Assembly (NCBI GenBank): GCA_002455755.1
Contig: DKLL01000122.1
Coordinates: 1-7,453 of the forward strand
Length of the DNA stretch: 7,453 nt
Source of the DNA: Acinetobacter sp. UBA6641
Lineage (GTDB): Bacteria > Pseudomonadota > Gammaproteobacteria > Pseudomonadales > Moraxellaceae
Direction: 5' to 3'
Positions within the stretch are counted from its first letter, which is position 1. The number at the start of each line of letters is the position of its first letter. The notes under the pieces were generated by a model. That model was not told where the DNA came from and did not search any database. It was given only the letters and a program-made list of their open reading frames with translations. The position numbers were made by a program, and so were the translations under genes. Shown one piece after another: positions 1-5,949 of this stretch.

Positions 1-29
1 ACTGCAAAAATAATGGCCCAACGGAACAT
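1..29 (-). CDS. UPF0391/DUF1328-type small membrane protein, N-terminal fragment
   Basis: Only the first nine codons and two further bases lie in the window; the gene runs off the left edge. They read MFRWAIIFA and then GT-, which must be Val. This matches, from memory, the very conserved start of the UPF0391 (DUF1328, YtjA-like) proteins. These are roughly 50-60 residue inner-membrane proteins with two hydrophobic segments and unknown function. The start is supported by a strong ribosome binding site, GGAGA at 40-36, six bases before the ATG. An in-frame-independent ATG at 42-40 would give MEKAYVPLGHYFCS, but it has no comparable binding site. The gene is divergent from the YcgN-type gene. 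Identification rests on a very short stretch. Confidence 0.7.
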
Positions 30-57
30 AAGCTTTCTCCATGTGTTGTTATTTTCA

Positions 58-79
58 AAGTAGATTTAAAGTAGATTTA
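58..79. repeat. 11-bp perfect tandem repeat in the UPF0391 upstream region
   Basis: AAGTAGATTTA occurs twice head to tail (58-68 and 69-79), close to one helical turn apart. It lies 29-50 bp before the UPF0391 start codon. Read on the minus strand it sits directly downstream of a possible -10 hexamer (TATACT, 84-79), so it would fall in the initially transcribed leader. It may be an operator with two half-sites or a chance duplication in AT-rich DNA. No matching -35 was found for the TATACT. Confidence 0.6.
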
Positions 80-194
80 GTATAGGGGCGGAAAATTTCC
101 AACAGTGTTATGCTTATGTTGAAAAAATGTTCACTTTGACAGCAAATATATGATTTGAAGTAAAAATCACATTCTTAAATTGTGAACTTGAACA

Positions 195-213
195 CGTTAT
201 AACGCGTTATAAT
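195..213 (+). promoter_or_regulatory. Candidate promoter -10 of the YcgN-type gene, with repeated CGTTATAA
   Basis: A perfect TATAAT lies at 208-213, 31 bp before the start codon at 244. It is the second of two CGTTATAA copies spaced 10 bp apart (195-202, 205-212). The first copy forms the 10-bp perfect palindrome CGTTATAACG (195-204). The -35 is poor: TTGAAC at 188-193 leaves only 14 bp of spacer. A perfect TTGACA at 136-141 has only a weak partner, TAAAAA at 161-166 with a 19-bp spacer. The palindrome abutting the -10 could be an operator. Confidence 0.35.
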
Positions 214-243
214 AAGCAGCTTCCTTTCAATTTTTTCTCTGCC

Positions 244-696
244 ATGACTGAACAATTGCGTCCACAATTTTGGAAAAAATACGCTTTAACTGAACTTAAT
301 CCTGCCGAATGGGAGGCATTATGTGATGGTTGCGGTTTATGCTGTTTAATCAAACTGGAGGACGAAGATCTGCAAGAAGTTGCTTATACCAAAGTGGCCT
401 GCAAGCTTTTAGATTGTAAAACTGCCTGTTGCAGTAATTATGAACAGCGGCTGGAACATGTACCGGATTGTATTCAGCTGACGCCAGAAAAATTGGCCAA
501 TATTCACTGGCTTCCATCAAGCTGCGCCTACCGTCGTTTAAACGAAGGCAAAAATTTGCCTACCTGGCATTATTTAATTACAGGCACTCGCACTAGTGTA
601 ATCAAAGCCAGAAAATCGGCAGCGGGCCGTTGTATTTCCGAAACAGAAGTCAATGAAGATGATCTGGATGAATATATTGTGCGCTGGGTTCGTTGA
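244..696 (+). CDS. YcgN/UPF0260 family cysteine-cluster protein
   Basis: This 150-residue cytoplasmic protein has function unknown. It matches the UPF0260 (YcgN) family closely: LCDGCGLCCL near the N-terminus, VACKLLDCKTACC-NYE, PDCIQLT, WLP-SCAYR and the EGK-LP-WH segment all align with what I remember of E. coli YcgN, which is about 153 residues. The signature CxxCxxCC is Cys27, Cys30, Cys33 and Cys34, with further conserved cysteines at 53, 58, 62, 63, 76 and 94. The family is assigned to a zinc- or iron-chelating superfamily, so a metal or Fe-S cluster is likely, but no reaction is established. There is no signal peptide or membrane segment. No good Shine-Dalgarno precedes the ATG, but conservation begins right after it. 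It is monocistronic and faces the GGDEF-EAL gene. The 118-bp gap (697-814) holds only a 6-bp CATGAT/ATCATG stem (704-728) with no U-tract, so no clear terminator is visible. Confidence 0.9.
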   Translation: MTEQLRPQFWKKYALTELNPAEWEALCDGCGLCCLIKLEDEDLQEVAYTKVACKLLDCKTACCSNYEQRLEHVPDCIQLTPEKLANIHWLPSSCAYRRLNEGKNLPTWHYLITGTRTSVIKARKSAAGRCISETEVNEDDLDEYIVRWVR

Positions 697-814
697 ATCT
701 GTTCATGATCGGGAAAGCTTCTATCATGTCAAGATATCATCTTATAGACGGGTAATCGAGTTACACTGTAAGCTGCTAAAGCACAGGGCGACTGCGAGTA
801 TGAAGGTACCTGAA

Positions 815-2713
815 CTAGCTAGAGGAACTGATCGGCTGTGCTGTATGCGGCACTGGATTCAATAATTGCGTGGTATCCTGAAAGATCATGGGAGGATAAA
901 AATAAAAACCTTGTCCACTATGACAATCACAGGCCTGAAGGGCATCAACCTGTTCTTTTTTTTCAATGCCTTCCACCAGAATATCCAGCGAGATACTGTT
1001 ACCAATCTGGGTAATCGCTTTGACAATAGCCATCGCCGAAGGATCATTGTGCATGTTTTTGATAAAACTTCGATCAATCTTTAGGCAATCAACCGGATAA
1101 TCTCTTAACCGGGTCAGGGATGAATGACCTGTACCAAAATCATCTAATGAGATACTCAGACCCGCTTGTTTTAATAATTTAAGGGCACGGATCACATAGT
1201 CAGAACCACGTTCAGAAAGACTTTGTTCGGTAATTTCTATTTCAATCAGATGATGGGGAATCTTAAGTTGAGCAATTCGGCTTAACAGCTTTTCAGCATA
1301 GTTATCCCTTAAAAATTCAACAGGTGCAGCATTGATGGAAATTGGTAACAGTTTCAGGCCGGCTGTCAGCCATTGGTTCATATCCTGAAAAACCTTCAGC
1401 TGCATGATTTCACTGATTCGCGTGGCCAGTTCATAGTCTTGAAATGCAGAAGAAATATGGGAGGGCAGCTGGATTTGATCGTCCGCATCATACCAGCGCA
1501 GTAAGGCTTCAAAACTAATCACTTTTCCATCTGCAAGATTGACCTTGGGCTGATAGACCGGAACAATTTTATTGTTATGAATAATCGCCCGAGCCAATGA
1601 AAGCTGTGTGGTGGTGAGCTCTATATTCTTAAACATGGCACTTTTAAACATCCGGATGCCACCACGGCCACTCATTTTCAGATCATTCAGGGCGACATCG
1701 GCACAGCGCAACAACATCGAGCTATTTTTTGCATGTCGGGGGAACATGGCACAGCCAATGCTCATCCCGCCATTAATATATTGCCCGGCATAACAAATCG
1801 GAATATCCAGTTGCTGACGTGCTATTTTCGCAAGGTTCAGCAATTCAGACTCGTTGTTTAGATGCGGCACAATAACCGAAAACTCATCACCTCCCAGACG
1901 TGAAACCACCACCTGTTCATGAAAACAGTCCCTCAAACGCTGCCCTAAGATCTGAAGCAAATAATCACCCGCAATATGCCCCAAGGTGTCATTAATATGT
2001 TTGAAATAGTCTAAATCAATCAGCAAAAAGCCTACAGACTGGTGTTGATGCTGAGCATTTTGAATGGTTTTTTTTAAAATTTTATTAAATGCGCCACGAT
2101 TATATAAGCCGGTTAATTGGTCGAGTTCAATGGCCTGTTGAAGAGTTTTTTCCACAATTTTTTGTTGGGGAATATGATGCTGCGGTGCTACAAGTTGAAT
2201 ATGCTCCATGTTGGCATTCAGCATTTTATTCTGTACCTGTACTTGCTGATGCAGCCCGGTATGCTTTAAATAATGATCATGAATATCCATGGCGGTCACC
2301 ATCCACTCAAGATTATCTAAATGCTGTACCGGTTGTACGGAAATCAGGCAAATTCTGTAGCCTTTTTCATTGTGTTGAATTCGGCATTTTTGTTCAAAAC
2401 CTTGTTGAGTGTGCAAAGCATTTTGCCAAAGTGTATTGAAGTTCGGATAGTCATCAGGATGAATGAATCTTCGAGACTCATCGCTATGCTTTAGATGGAT
2501 AGCCTGACCAATATAGTCACAAAGCGCTTGATTATAATAATACTGATGCTGTCTGTCTTTGACCCAGACCAGCACCGGTAATTGATCGAGGACATTTTGA
2601 ATAACAAGGTTTTCAGCTGATAATTGATTTTGAGGGGGTGCAATGCGCTGTTGCGTAGATGTTGTGCACTCCTGATTACGAGGTATTCGCTTGTTTCTGA
2701 AAATATTTTCCAT
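815..2713 (-). CDS. PAS-GGDEF-EAL cyclic-di-GMP turnover protein
   Basis: This is a 632-residue soluble regulator that would make or break down the second messenger c-di-GMP. Visible order: a low-complexity N-terminus (1-35); a PAS sensor domain (about 38-150, LPVLVWVKD...); a Gln/His-rich linker; GGDEF (about 195-355); and EAL (about 372-612). In GGDEF the start DQLTGLYNR, the IDLDYFK metal site and an intact GGDEF (274-278) are present. The allosteric RxxD site is absent; the corresponding positions read HEQV. In EAL the EAL motif (402-404), Asn461, ExTE (493-496), Asp524-Asp525 (DDFGTG), Lys545, Glu581 and Gln601 are all kept. Both activities are therefore chemically possible, and the net direction cannot be read from sequence. 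There is no membrane segment, so it acts in the cytoplasm. The start has a good site, GAGGGAG, about four bases before the ATG. The gene stands alone with its own promoter region, and a perfect Crp/Vfr-type site lies 38 bp upstream of the start codon. Confidence 0.93.
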   Translation of the reverse strand: MENIFRNKRIPRNQECTTSTQQRIAPPQNQLSAENLVIQNVLDQLPVLVWVKDRQHQYYYNQALCDYIGQAIHLKHSDESRRFIHPDDYPNFNTLWQNALHTQQGFEQKCRIQHNEKGYRICLISVQPVQHLDNLEWMVTAMDIHDHYLKHTGLHQQVQVQNKMLNANMEHIQLVAPQHHIPQQKIVEKTLQQAIELDQLTGLYNRGAFNKILKKTIQNAQHQHQSVGFLLIDLDYFKHINDTLGHIAGDYLLQILGQRLRDCFHEQVVVSRLGGDEFSVIVPHLNNESELLNLAKIARQQLDIPICYAGQYINGGMSIGCAMFPRHAKNSSMLLRCADVALNDLKMSGRGGIRMFKSAMFKNIELTTTQLSLARAIIHNNKIVPVYQPKVNLADGKVISFEALLRWYDADDQIQLPSHISSAFQDYELATRISEIMQLKVFQDMNQWLTAGLKLLPISINAAPVEFLRDNYAEKLLSRIAQLKIPHHLIEIEITEQSLSERGSDYVIRALKLLKQAGLSISLDDFGTGHSSLTRLRDYPVDCLKIDRSFIKNMHNDPSAMAIVKAITQIGNSISLDILVEGIEKKEQVDALQACDCHSGQGFYFYPPMIFQDTTQLLNPVPHTAQPISSSS

Positions 2714-2750
2714 AAAGCTCCCTCATTCAAATAATCAAAATGCCTAAAAG

Positions 2751-2766
2751 TGTGATGTATTTCACA
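2751..2766. promoter_or_regulatory. Crp/Vfr-type binding site, TGTGA-N6-TCACA
   Basis: Both half-sites match the consensus exactly (TGTGA 2751-2755, TCACA 2762-2766), with the canonical six-base spacer. The flanks are also consensus-like, with A-rich bases before and ATAAT after. The palindrome's centre lies at 2758/2759. It is three bases from the TATAAT of the leftward GGDEF-EAL promoter and overlaps its expected start point (about 2762). A bound cAMP-receptor protein there would be expected to block transcription. The nearest rightward gene, rarA, starts 260 bp away. The site is direct observation; the regulator and the sign of control are inference. Confidence 0.65.
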
Positions 2767-2768
2767 TA

Positions 2769-2774
2769 ATTATA
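2769..2774 (-). promoter_or_regulatory. -10 hexamer of the GGDEF-EAL gene promoter
   Basis: A perfect TATAAT is read leftward from 2774 to 2769, 55 bp upstream of the start codon. It implies a start near 2762 and a leader of about 48 nt. The -35 region is poor (TTCTAC at 2797-2792 with 17 bp of spacer). This suits a promoter that depends on, or is modulated by, another factor. Confidence 0.4.
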
Positions 2775-2854
2775 CACATGAACATTTAGAAGTAGAATTA
2801 TTAAGTTTGTATTTTTGGTGGTCTACTTATTTTACTGAATCAACTTCTCTCTTT

Positions 2855-2883
2855 TTCACAATCATTTGAACGCCATTTAAAAT
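2855..2883 (+). promoter_or_regulatory. Candidate sigma-70 promoter of rarA
   Basis: TTCACA (2855-2860) and TAAAAT (2878-2883) each match the consensus at five of six positions. They are separated by the ideal 17 bp. Transcription would start near 2890, giving a leader of about 137 nt before rarA. The DNA is AT-rich, so chance matches are not rare. Confidence 0.4.
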
Positions 2884-3026
2884 TAAATTCACTTAAAATA
2901 GACAGCATAATGATGCGGAGTATTTAAAAGTAACAATAGGATTTTTTTGTAAATCGGTTCATTTGAAATACGCGATATTAAAATTACATAGTAGACTTAC
3001 TTTAAGTACAGTAAAGAAATAACAAG

Positions 3027-4277
3027 ATGTCTGAGAGCCATATCCCACTCCCTGAACGACTGCGTCCGCGTGATTTGTCCGAAATTATCGGTCAAGATCA
3101 TCTATTAGGGACGGGTGCACCCTTACGCCAAATGATTGATCAGGGACATTTACCTTCCATTATTTTTTGGGGACCACCGGGAGTTGGAAAAACCACGATT
3201 GCCTTGCTTTTGGCACAAGCGGTGGACCGGCCATTTGTCAGTTTATCGGCACTGAATACCGGGGTAAAAGAACTGCGTGAAGTGATTGCCGAAAGTGGTG
3301 ATTTACTGACCCCTGTCGTCTTTATTGATGAAATTCATCGTTTTAACAAGTCGCAGCAAGATGCCTTATTGAATGCAGTCGAGAAGGGTAAAATTACCTT
3401 AATTGGCGCGACCACAGAAAATCCATCGTTTGAGGTTAACAATGCCTTGTTATCGCGTTGTCAGGTGTATACCTTAAATGCTCTGGATGATCAATCAATC
3501 CGAACTTTGTTGAATAATGCCATACAGCAGGATGCCTTTTTAAAAGAACGTTATATCCAAATTGAAGAATACGAAGCATTACTGCAATTTGCTGCTGGTG
3601 ATGCACGTAAAGCACTCAATTTACTGGATTTAATAGCAAGTACTTTTGAAACCGATGTAGAAAATATCATTACCAATGCCAGAGTGGTCAAGGTGGCCCA
3701 GCAGAATATTGCCCGTTATGATAAATCTGGCGAGCAGCATTATGATCTGGTTTCGGCATTTATTAAATCCATACGCGGCAGTGATCCGGATGCTGCCTTG
3801 TACTGGATGGCGCGTATGCTCAAAGGTGGAGAAGATCCGGTGTTTATTGCCCGTCGTATGCTGATCGCCGCTTCAGAAGATATTGGCAACTCGAATCCGA
3901 ATGCCTTGTTGTTAGCAGGCGAGTGTTTCCGTTCGGTTCAAGCTGTGGGTATGCCTGAATGTCGTATTATCCTGGGTCAATGTGCAGTATATTTGGCGAC
4001 CAGTGCCAAAAGTAACAGCACTTATCTGGCGATTAATAAGGCACTGGACTTGGCGGAAAAAACCGCGAATTTGCCTGTGCCGCTACACTTACGCAATGCC
4101 CCAACCAAATTGATGAAACAACAGGGTTATGGTGTGGATTATCTGTATCCGCACAATTATCCAGAGCATTTTGTCTTGCAAGACTACATGCCTCCTGAAT
4201 TAAAAGGCACCAAGCTGTATGAGTCCGCTCGAAATAAACGCGAAGTGGAAGGAGAACGTTTACAACAGCGTCGTTAG
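3027..4277 (+). CDS. rarA: Replication-associated recombination protein RarA (AAA+ ATPase)
   Basis: RarA (MgsA, YcaJ) is a cytoplasmic AAA+ ATPase related to clamp loaders and to eukaryotic WRNIP1. It acts at stalled replication forks and gaps, with SSB and RecA. In this 416-residue copy the conserved entry LPERLRPRDL begins at residue 8. Walker A is GPPGVGKTT (49-57, Lys55). Walker B is VVFIDEIHRFNKSQQDALL, with Asp101-Glu102. Sensor 1 is IGATTENPSFE (126-136). The arginine finger is Arg144 (LLSRC), and sensor 2 is in GDARKALN (191-198). The C-terminal tetramerisation region keeps YDLVSAFIKSIRGSDPDAALYW and VPLHLRNAPTKLM. It is about 30 residues shorter than the E. coli protein, mostly at the two ends, and nothing catalytic is missing. 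The Shine-Dalgarno is weak, but the start fits the family. It is monocistronic and convergent with purC. No plus-strand U-tract terminator lies just after the stop, so its transcript may run to the hairpin at 4534-4553, antisense to the small-RNA candidate. Confidence 0.95.
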   Translation: MSESHIPLPERLRPRDLSEIIGQDHLLGTGAPLRQMIDQGHLPSIIFWGPPGVGKTTIALLLAQAVDRPFVSLSALNTGVKELREVIAESGDLLTPVVFIDEIHRFNKSQQDALLNAVEKGKITLIGATTENPSFEVNNALLSRCQVYTLNALDDQSIRTLLNNAIQQDAFLKERYIQIEEYEALLQFAAGDARKALNLLDLIASTFETDVENIITNARVVKVAQQNIARYDKSGEQHYDLVSAFIKSIRGSDPDAALYWMARMLKGGEDPVFIARRMLIAASEDIGNSNPNALLLAGECFRSVQAVGMPECRIILGQCAVYLATSAKSNSTYLAINKALDLAEKTANLPVPLHLRNAPTKLMKQQGYGVDYLYPHNYPEHFVLQDYMPPELKGTKLYESARNKREVEGERLQQRR

Positions 4278-4301
4278 CAACAGGAACAGCAGCAGTAAGA
4301 C

Positions 4302-4334
4302 AAAAAAAGCCCAATCCATACGACGGATTGGGCT
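4302..4334 (-). terminator. Strong intrinsic terminator, leftward
   Basis: A perfect 10-bp stem, AGCCCAATCC/GGATTGGGCT (4334-4325 with 4317-4308), has a 7-base loop. On the minus strand it is followed directly by six further Ts (4307-4302). On the plus strand the stem is followed by GAAAATAGG, with no U-tract, so it is not a rarA terminator. It is the second leftward terminator after purC, which is why a separate transcript is suspected. Confidence 0.75.
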
Positions 4335-4445
4335 GAAAATAGGATGTCTTGGGGGAGATACATCCTAGAGGGTAAACTAAAAAATCTGGGTCGGTAAGCA
4401 AGATGTCTTCAAGCCATCTAGGCCAACATGTGTTACCTGCTATGT
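4302..4445 (-). ncRNA. Putative small RNA, about 144 nt, between rarA and purC
   Basis: This is inferred from a complete transcription unit on the minus strand. The promoter is TTTACA-17-TAAAAT (4479-4451), the expected start is near 4445, and a strong terminator ends at 4302. Within it three structures can be read in order. First, GGTAA (4437-4433) pairs with TTACC (4397-4393), enclosing AGATG/CATCT (4419-4415 with 4405-4401). Second, an 8-bp hairpin TAGGATGT/ACATCCTA (4367-4360 with 4347-4340) exposes the 12-base loop ATCTCCCCCAAG. Third comes the terminator stem. A C-rich apical loop complementary to Shine-Dalgarno-like GGGGGAG is typical of trans-acting small RNAs. The open frame through this stretch runs over the promoter and terminator and looks non-coding. 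I do not recognise a named RNA family. It could instead be a 3'-end product of read-through from purC. It is antisense to the rarA 3' untranslated region. Confidence 0.5.
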
Positions 4446-4450
4446 AAGCC

Positions 4451-4479
4451 ATTTTAAGTAAAAATCATAATATTGTAAA
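4451..4479 (-). promoter_or_regulatory. Sigma-70 promoter of the small-RNA candidate
   Basis: Read leftward, TTTACA (4479-4474) and TAAAAT (4456-4451) each match the consensus at five of six positions, with exactly 17 bp between them. It lies downstream of the purC terminator and points away from purC into the hairpin-rich stretch. The surrounding DNA is very AT-rich, so a chance match must be considered. Confidence 0.45.
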
Positions 4480-4528
4480 AACGATCATTTTTATTAGTAA
4501 CATCTGTTTTTTCGATTTTAAGGAATAT

Positions 4529-4559
4529 AAAAAACCGAGCTAAACAGCCCGGTCTTTTT
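4529..4559 (-). terminator. purC terminator, probably bidirectional
   Basis: It lies 21 bp beyond the purC stop codon. On the minus strand ACCGGGC (4553-4547), loop TGTTTA, and GCTCGGT (4540-4534) form seven pairs including one G-U, followed by Ts from 4533 to 4529. On the plus strand the same hairpin has one A-C mismatch and is followed by CTTTTTG (4554-4560). It may therefore also stop transcripts coming from rarA. Confidence 0.75.
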
Positions 4560-4574
4560 GAATCAGATGACAGA

Positions 4575-5294
4575 TTAGATATCAGAAAGGTCGATACCTA
4601 AACGTGCAGCAACTTCTTCATAAGCTTCAACCACACCGCCTAAACCTTGACGGAAACGGTCTTTGTCGAGTTTCTTCTTGGTGTCTTTATCCCATAGGCG
4701 GCAACCGTCTGGAGAGAATTCATCACCCAGTACAATACGGTCGTGGAACACACCAAATTCAAGTTTAAAGTCAACAAGCAGCATATTACCTGCGTCAAAC
4801 AAGTCTTTAAGCACTTCGTTCACTTTGTAGGTAAGTTCTTTCATTTGCGCCAATTGTTCAGCTGTTGCCCAGCCTAAAGCAATTGCTTGAGATTCGTTCA
4901 CCATTGGATCGCCAAGAGCATCATCTTTGAAGAACAATTCGAAAGTAGGCGGAACAAGCTCTTTACCTTCTTCTACGCCTAAGCGACGGCATAATGAACC
5001 AGCAGCATAGTTACGTACTACACATTCAACTGGAATCATTTTCAATTTTTTAACTAAAACTTCAGTAGGAGAAAGAAGCTCTTCAAAGTGAGTTTCAATG
5101 CCAGCAGCAGCCAATTTTTCCATGATGAAGGCGTTAAAACGGTTGTTCACCTTGCCTTTACGATCCAGCTGTTCGATTTTTTCGCCGTTAAATGCAGAAG
5201 CATCGTCACGGAAAACCAGGATAAGGTGATCTGCACTGTCTGTTTCATAAACAGATTTCGCTTTACCAGTATAGAGCAAGGTTTGTTTCAACAT
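4575..5294 (-). CDS. purC: Phosphoribosylaminoimidazole-succinocarboxamide synthase (SAICAR synthetase)
   Basis: PurC joins aspartate to CAIR using ATP to give SAICAR, a late step of de novo purine synthesis in the cytoplasm. The protein has 239 residues, the usual length for the short bacterial form. The nucleotide-binding turn YTGKAKSVY (8-16), family signature [14 protein letters not shown] (87-100), second signature LVDFKLEFG (173-181) and [12 protein letters not shown] (191-202) are all present in the expected order, so it should be active. The start ATG has AAGG seven bases upstream. It follows bamC by 36 bp in the same direction. An intrinsic terminator lies in that gap, so expression depends on read-through from the dapA-bamC transcript or on a promoter inside bamC. 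No PurR-like operator was seen. A terminator follows 21 bp after the stop. Confidence 0.97.
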   Translation of the reverse strand: MLKQTLLYTGKAKSVYETDSADHLILVFRDDASAFNGEKIEQLDRKGKVNNRFNAFIMEKLAAAGIETHFEELLSPTEVLVKKLKMIPVECVVRNYAAGSLCRRLGVEEGKELVPPTFELFFKDDALGDPMVNESQAIALGWATAEQLAQMKELTYKVNEVLKDLFDAGNMLLVDFKLEFGVFHDRIVLGDEFSPDGCRLWDKDTKKKLDKDRFRQGLGGVVEAYEEVAARLGIDLSDI

Positions 5295-5309
5295 GGGGGA
5301 ACCTTTTTC

Positions 5310-5336
5310 AAAAAAAAATGCCTAGTACGACTAGGC
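5310..5336 (-). terminator. Intrinsic terminator overlapping the bamC stop codon, upstream of purC
   Basis: Read leftward, GCCTAG (5336-5331), loop TCGTA and CTAGGC (5325-5320) form a perfect 6-bp stem. One A and then nine Ts follow (5318-5310). The TAG inside the first arm is the bamC stop codon. The T-tract ends only a few bases before the purC ribosome binding site. A ribosome finishing bamC would cover the first arm, so the hairpin could form mainly when bamC is not being translated. The stem is short, so termination may be partial. Confidence 0.7.
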
Positions 5337-5936
5337 TGGCCAATTTTGGTAAATCTGGGTTAACAGTTCTGCAGCTTTTTCTTGGTCTGCAAAGCTGTTA
5401 TCGGCATTGAATACAGCGATGTTGTTGCTTGTGCCTACAGAGGTCAGTCTTAATACATAAATCTGCTGATCAATCTTAATAGTCACTTCGTAACGATTTT
5501 TACTTTGACCCACAATGGTATGGTTCAGACTGCTGAGGGTAGCAAGAGTGTACTGCCAAATTGTAGCAGAATTTCCATCTATTTTGAGCAGAGGATTTTG
5601 ATTTCCATCACGAACCAGCTGTGGACGACCGACATTTGTACTGTCATTCTGATCATTGGCTACTGCATTGATCTGAGCCTTGTCTGGACGTGGTAGAGCA
5701 AAACGGTTGCCACGCTTGTTTTCAAGCTTGGGTGCATGTTCAATCGCAAGCGGGTCAACCGTTGGAGATGGATACAATGGCGTTGCTGGCCGAACCATTG
5801 AACCTTCCGGATATTTCAGAGGTTCAAGGGTTGCTGTATTTTTATAGTCCAGTGAACCGTTACTGATTCCCATGGAACTACAACCCGCTAAACTGAATGC
5901 CGAAAGTGCAAGGGTTAAACCAAAACGTAATTGCAT
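5331..5936 (-). CDS. bamC: BamC/NlpB-type outer-membrane lipoprotein, short form
   Basis: BamC is an accessory lipoprotein of the Bam complex that folds beta-barrel proteins into the outer membrane. I chose the ATG at 5936 (201 residues). It gives a clean lipoprotein signal, MQLRFGLTLALSAFSLAGC, with lipobox LAGC and Cys19, and it has AAAGAG nine bases upstream. An in-frame GTG at 5963 would overlap dapA and add nine polar residues. Ser follows the lipidated Cys, not Asp, which fits outer-membrane sorting. Residues about 30-60 (Leu-Glu-Pro-Leu...Pro-rich) resemble the extended N-terminal part that in E. coli lies along BamD. One alpha/beta helix-grip-like domain follows (about 118-201). E. 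coli BamC has about 344 residues and two such domains, so one is missing here. The position between dapA and purC matches the nlpB locus. The reading frame is intact to the stop, so the shortness looks natural. Confidence 0.82.
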   Translation of the reverse strand: MQLRFGLTLALSAFSLAGCSSMGISNGSLDYKNTATLEPLKYPEGSMVRPATPLYPSPTVDPLAIEHAPKLENKRGNRFALPRPDKAQINAVANDQNDSTNVGRPQLVRDGNQNPLLKIDGNSATIWQYTLATLSSLNHTIVGQSKNRYEVTIKIDQQIYVLRLTSVGTSNNIAVFNADNSFADQEKAAELLTQIYQNWPA

Positions 5937-5949
5937 AGTGTTGTGCTCT

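Larger units (their letters stand above)
2714..3026. other. Divergent intergenic region between the GGDEF-EAL gene and rarA
   Basis: These 313 AT-rich bases contain no credible reading frame. They hold the ribosome binding site, Crp/Vfr-type palindrome and TATAAT of the leftward gene, and one good sigma-70 promoter for rarA. A weaker second rarA option is TTGAAA (2963-2968), 18 bp, CATAGT (2987-2992). Near rarA there is a short odd palindrome, TACTT-T-AAGTA (2998-3008). No terminator, riboswitch or SOS-type (UmuDAb-like TTGAA...TTCAA) site was seen. Confidence 0.8.

Noticed and set aside
181..196. Possible Crp site TGTGA-N6-ACACG before the YcgN-type gene
   Set aside because: Only the left half matches; the right half departs from TCACA.
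653..865. 70-codon plus-strand frame between the YcgN-type and GGDEF-EAL genes
   Set aside because: It starts inside the YcgN-type gene in another frame and runs into the end of the GGDEF-EAL gene on the opposite strand. It shows no recognisable protein features.
956..2075. Two A8 tracts in the GGDEF-EAL coding strand (963-956 and 2075-2068) as phase-variation sites
   Set aside because: Eight adenines encoding Lys codons are common in AT-rich genes. Both tracts are in frame and there is no sign of switching.
4033..4452. 139-codon minus-strand reading frame overlapping the rarA 3' end
   Set aside because: It is mostly antisense to the well-conserved end of rarA. Its ATG lies inside the -10 TAAAAT, and the frame runs through the terminator hairpin. 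It resembles no family I know.
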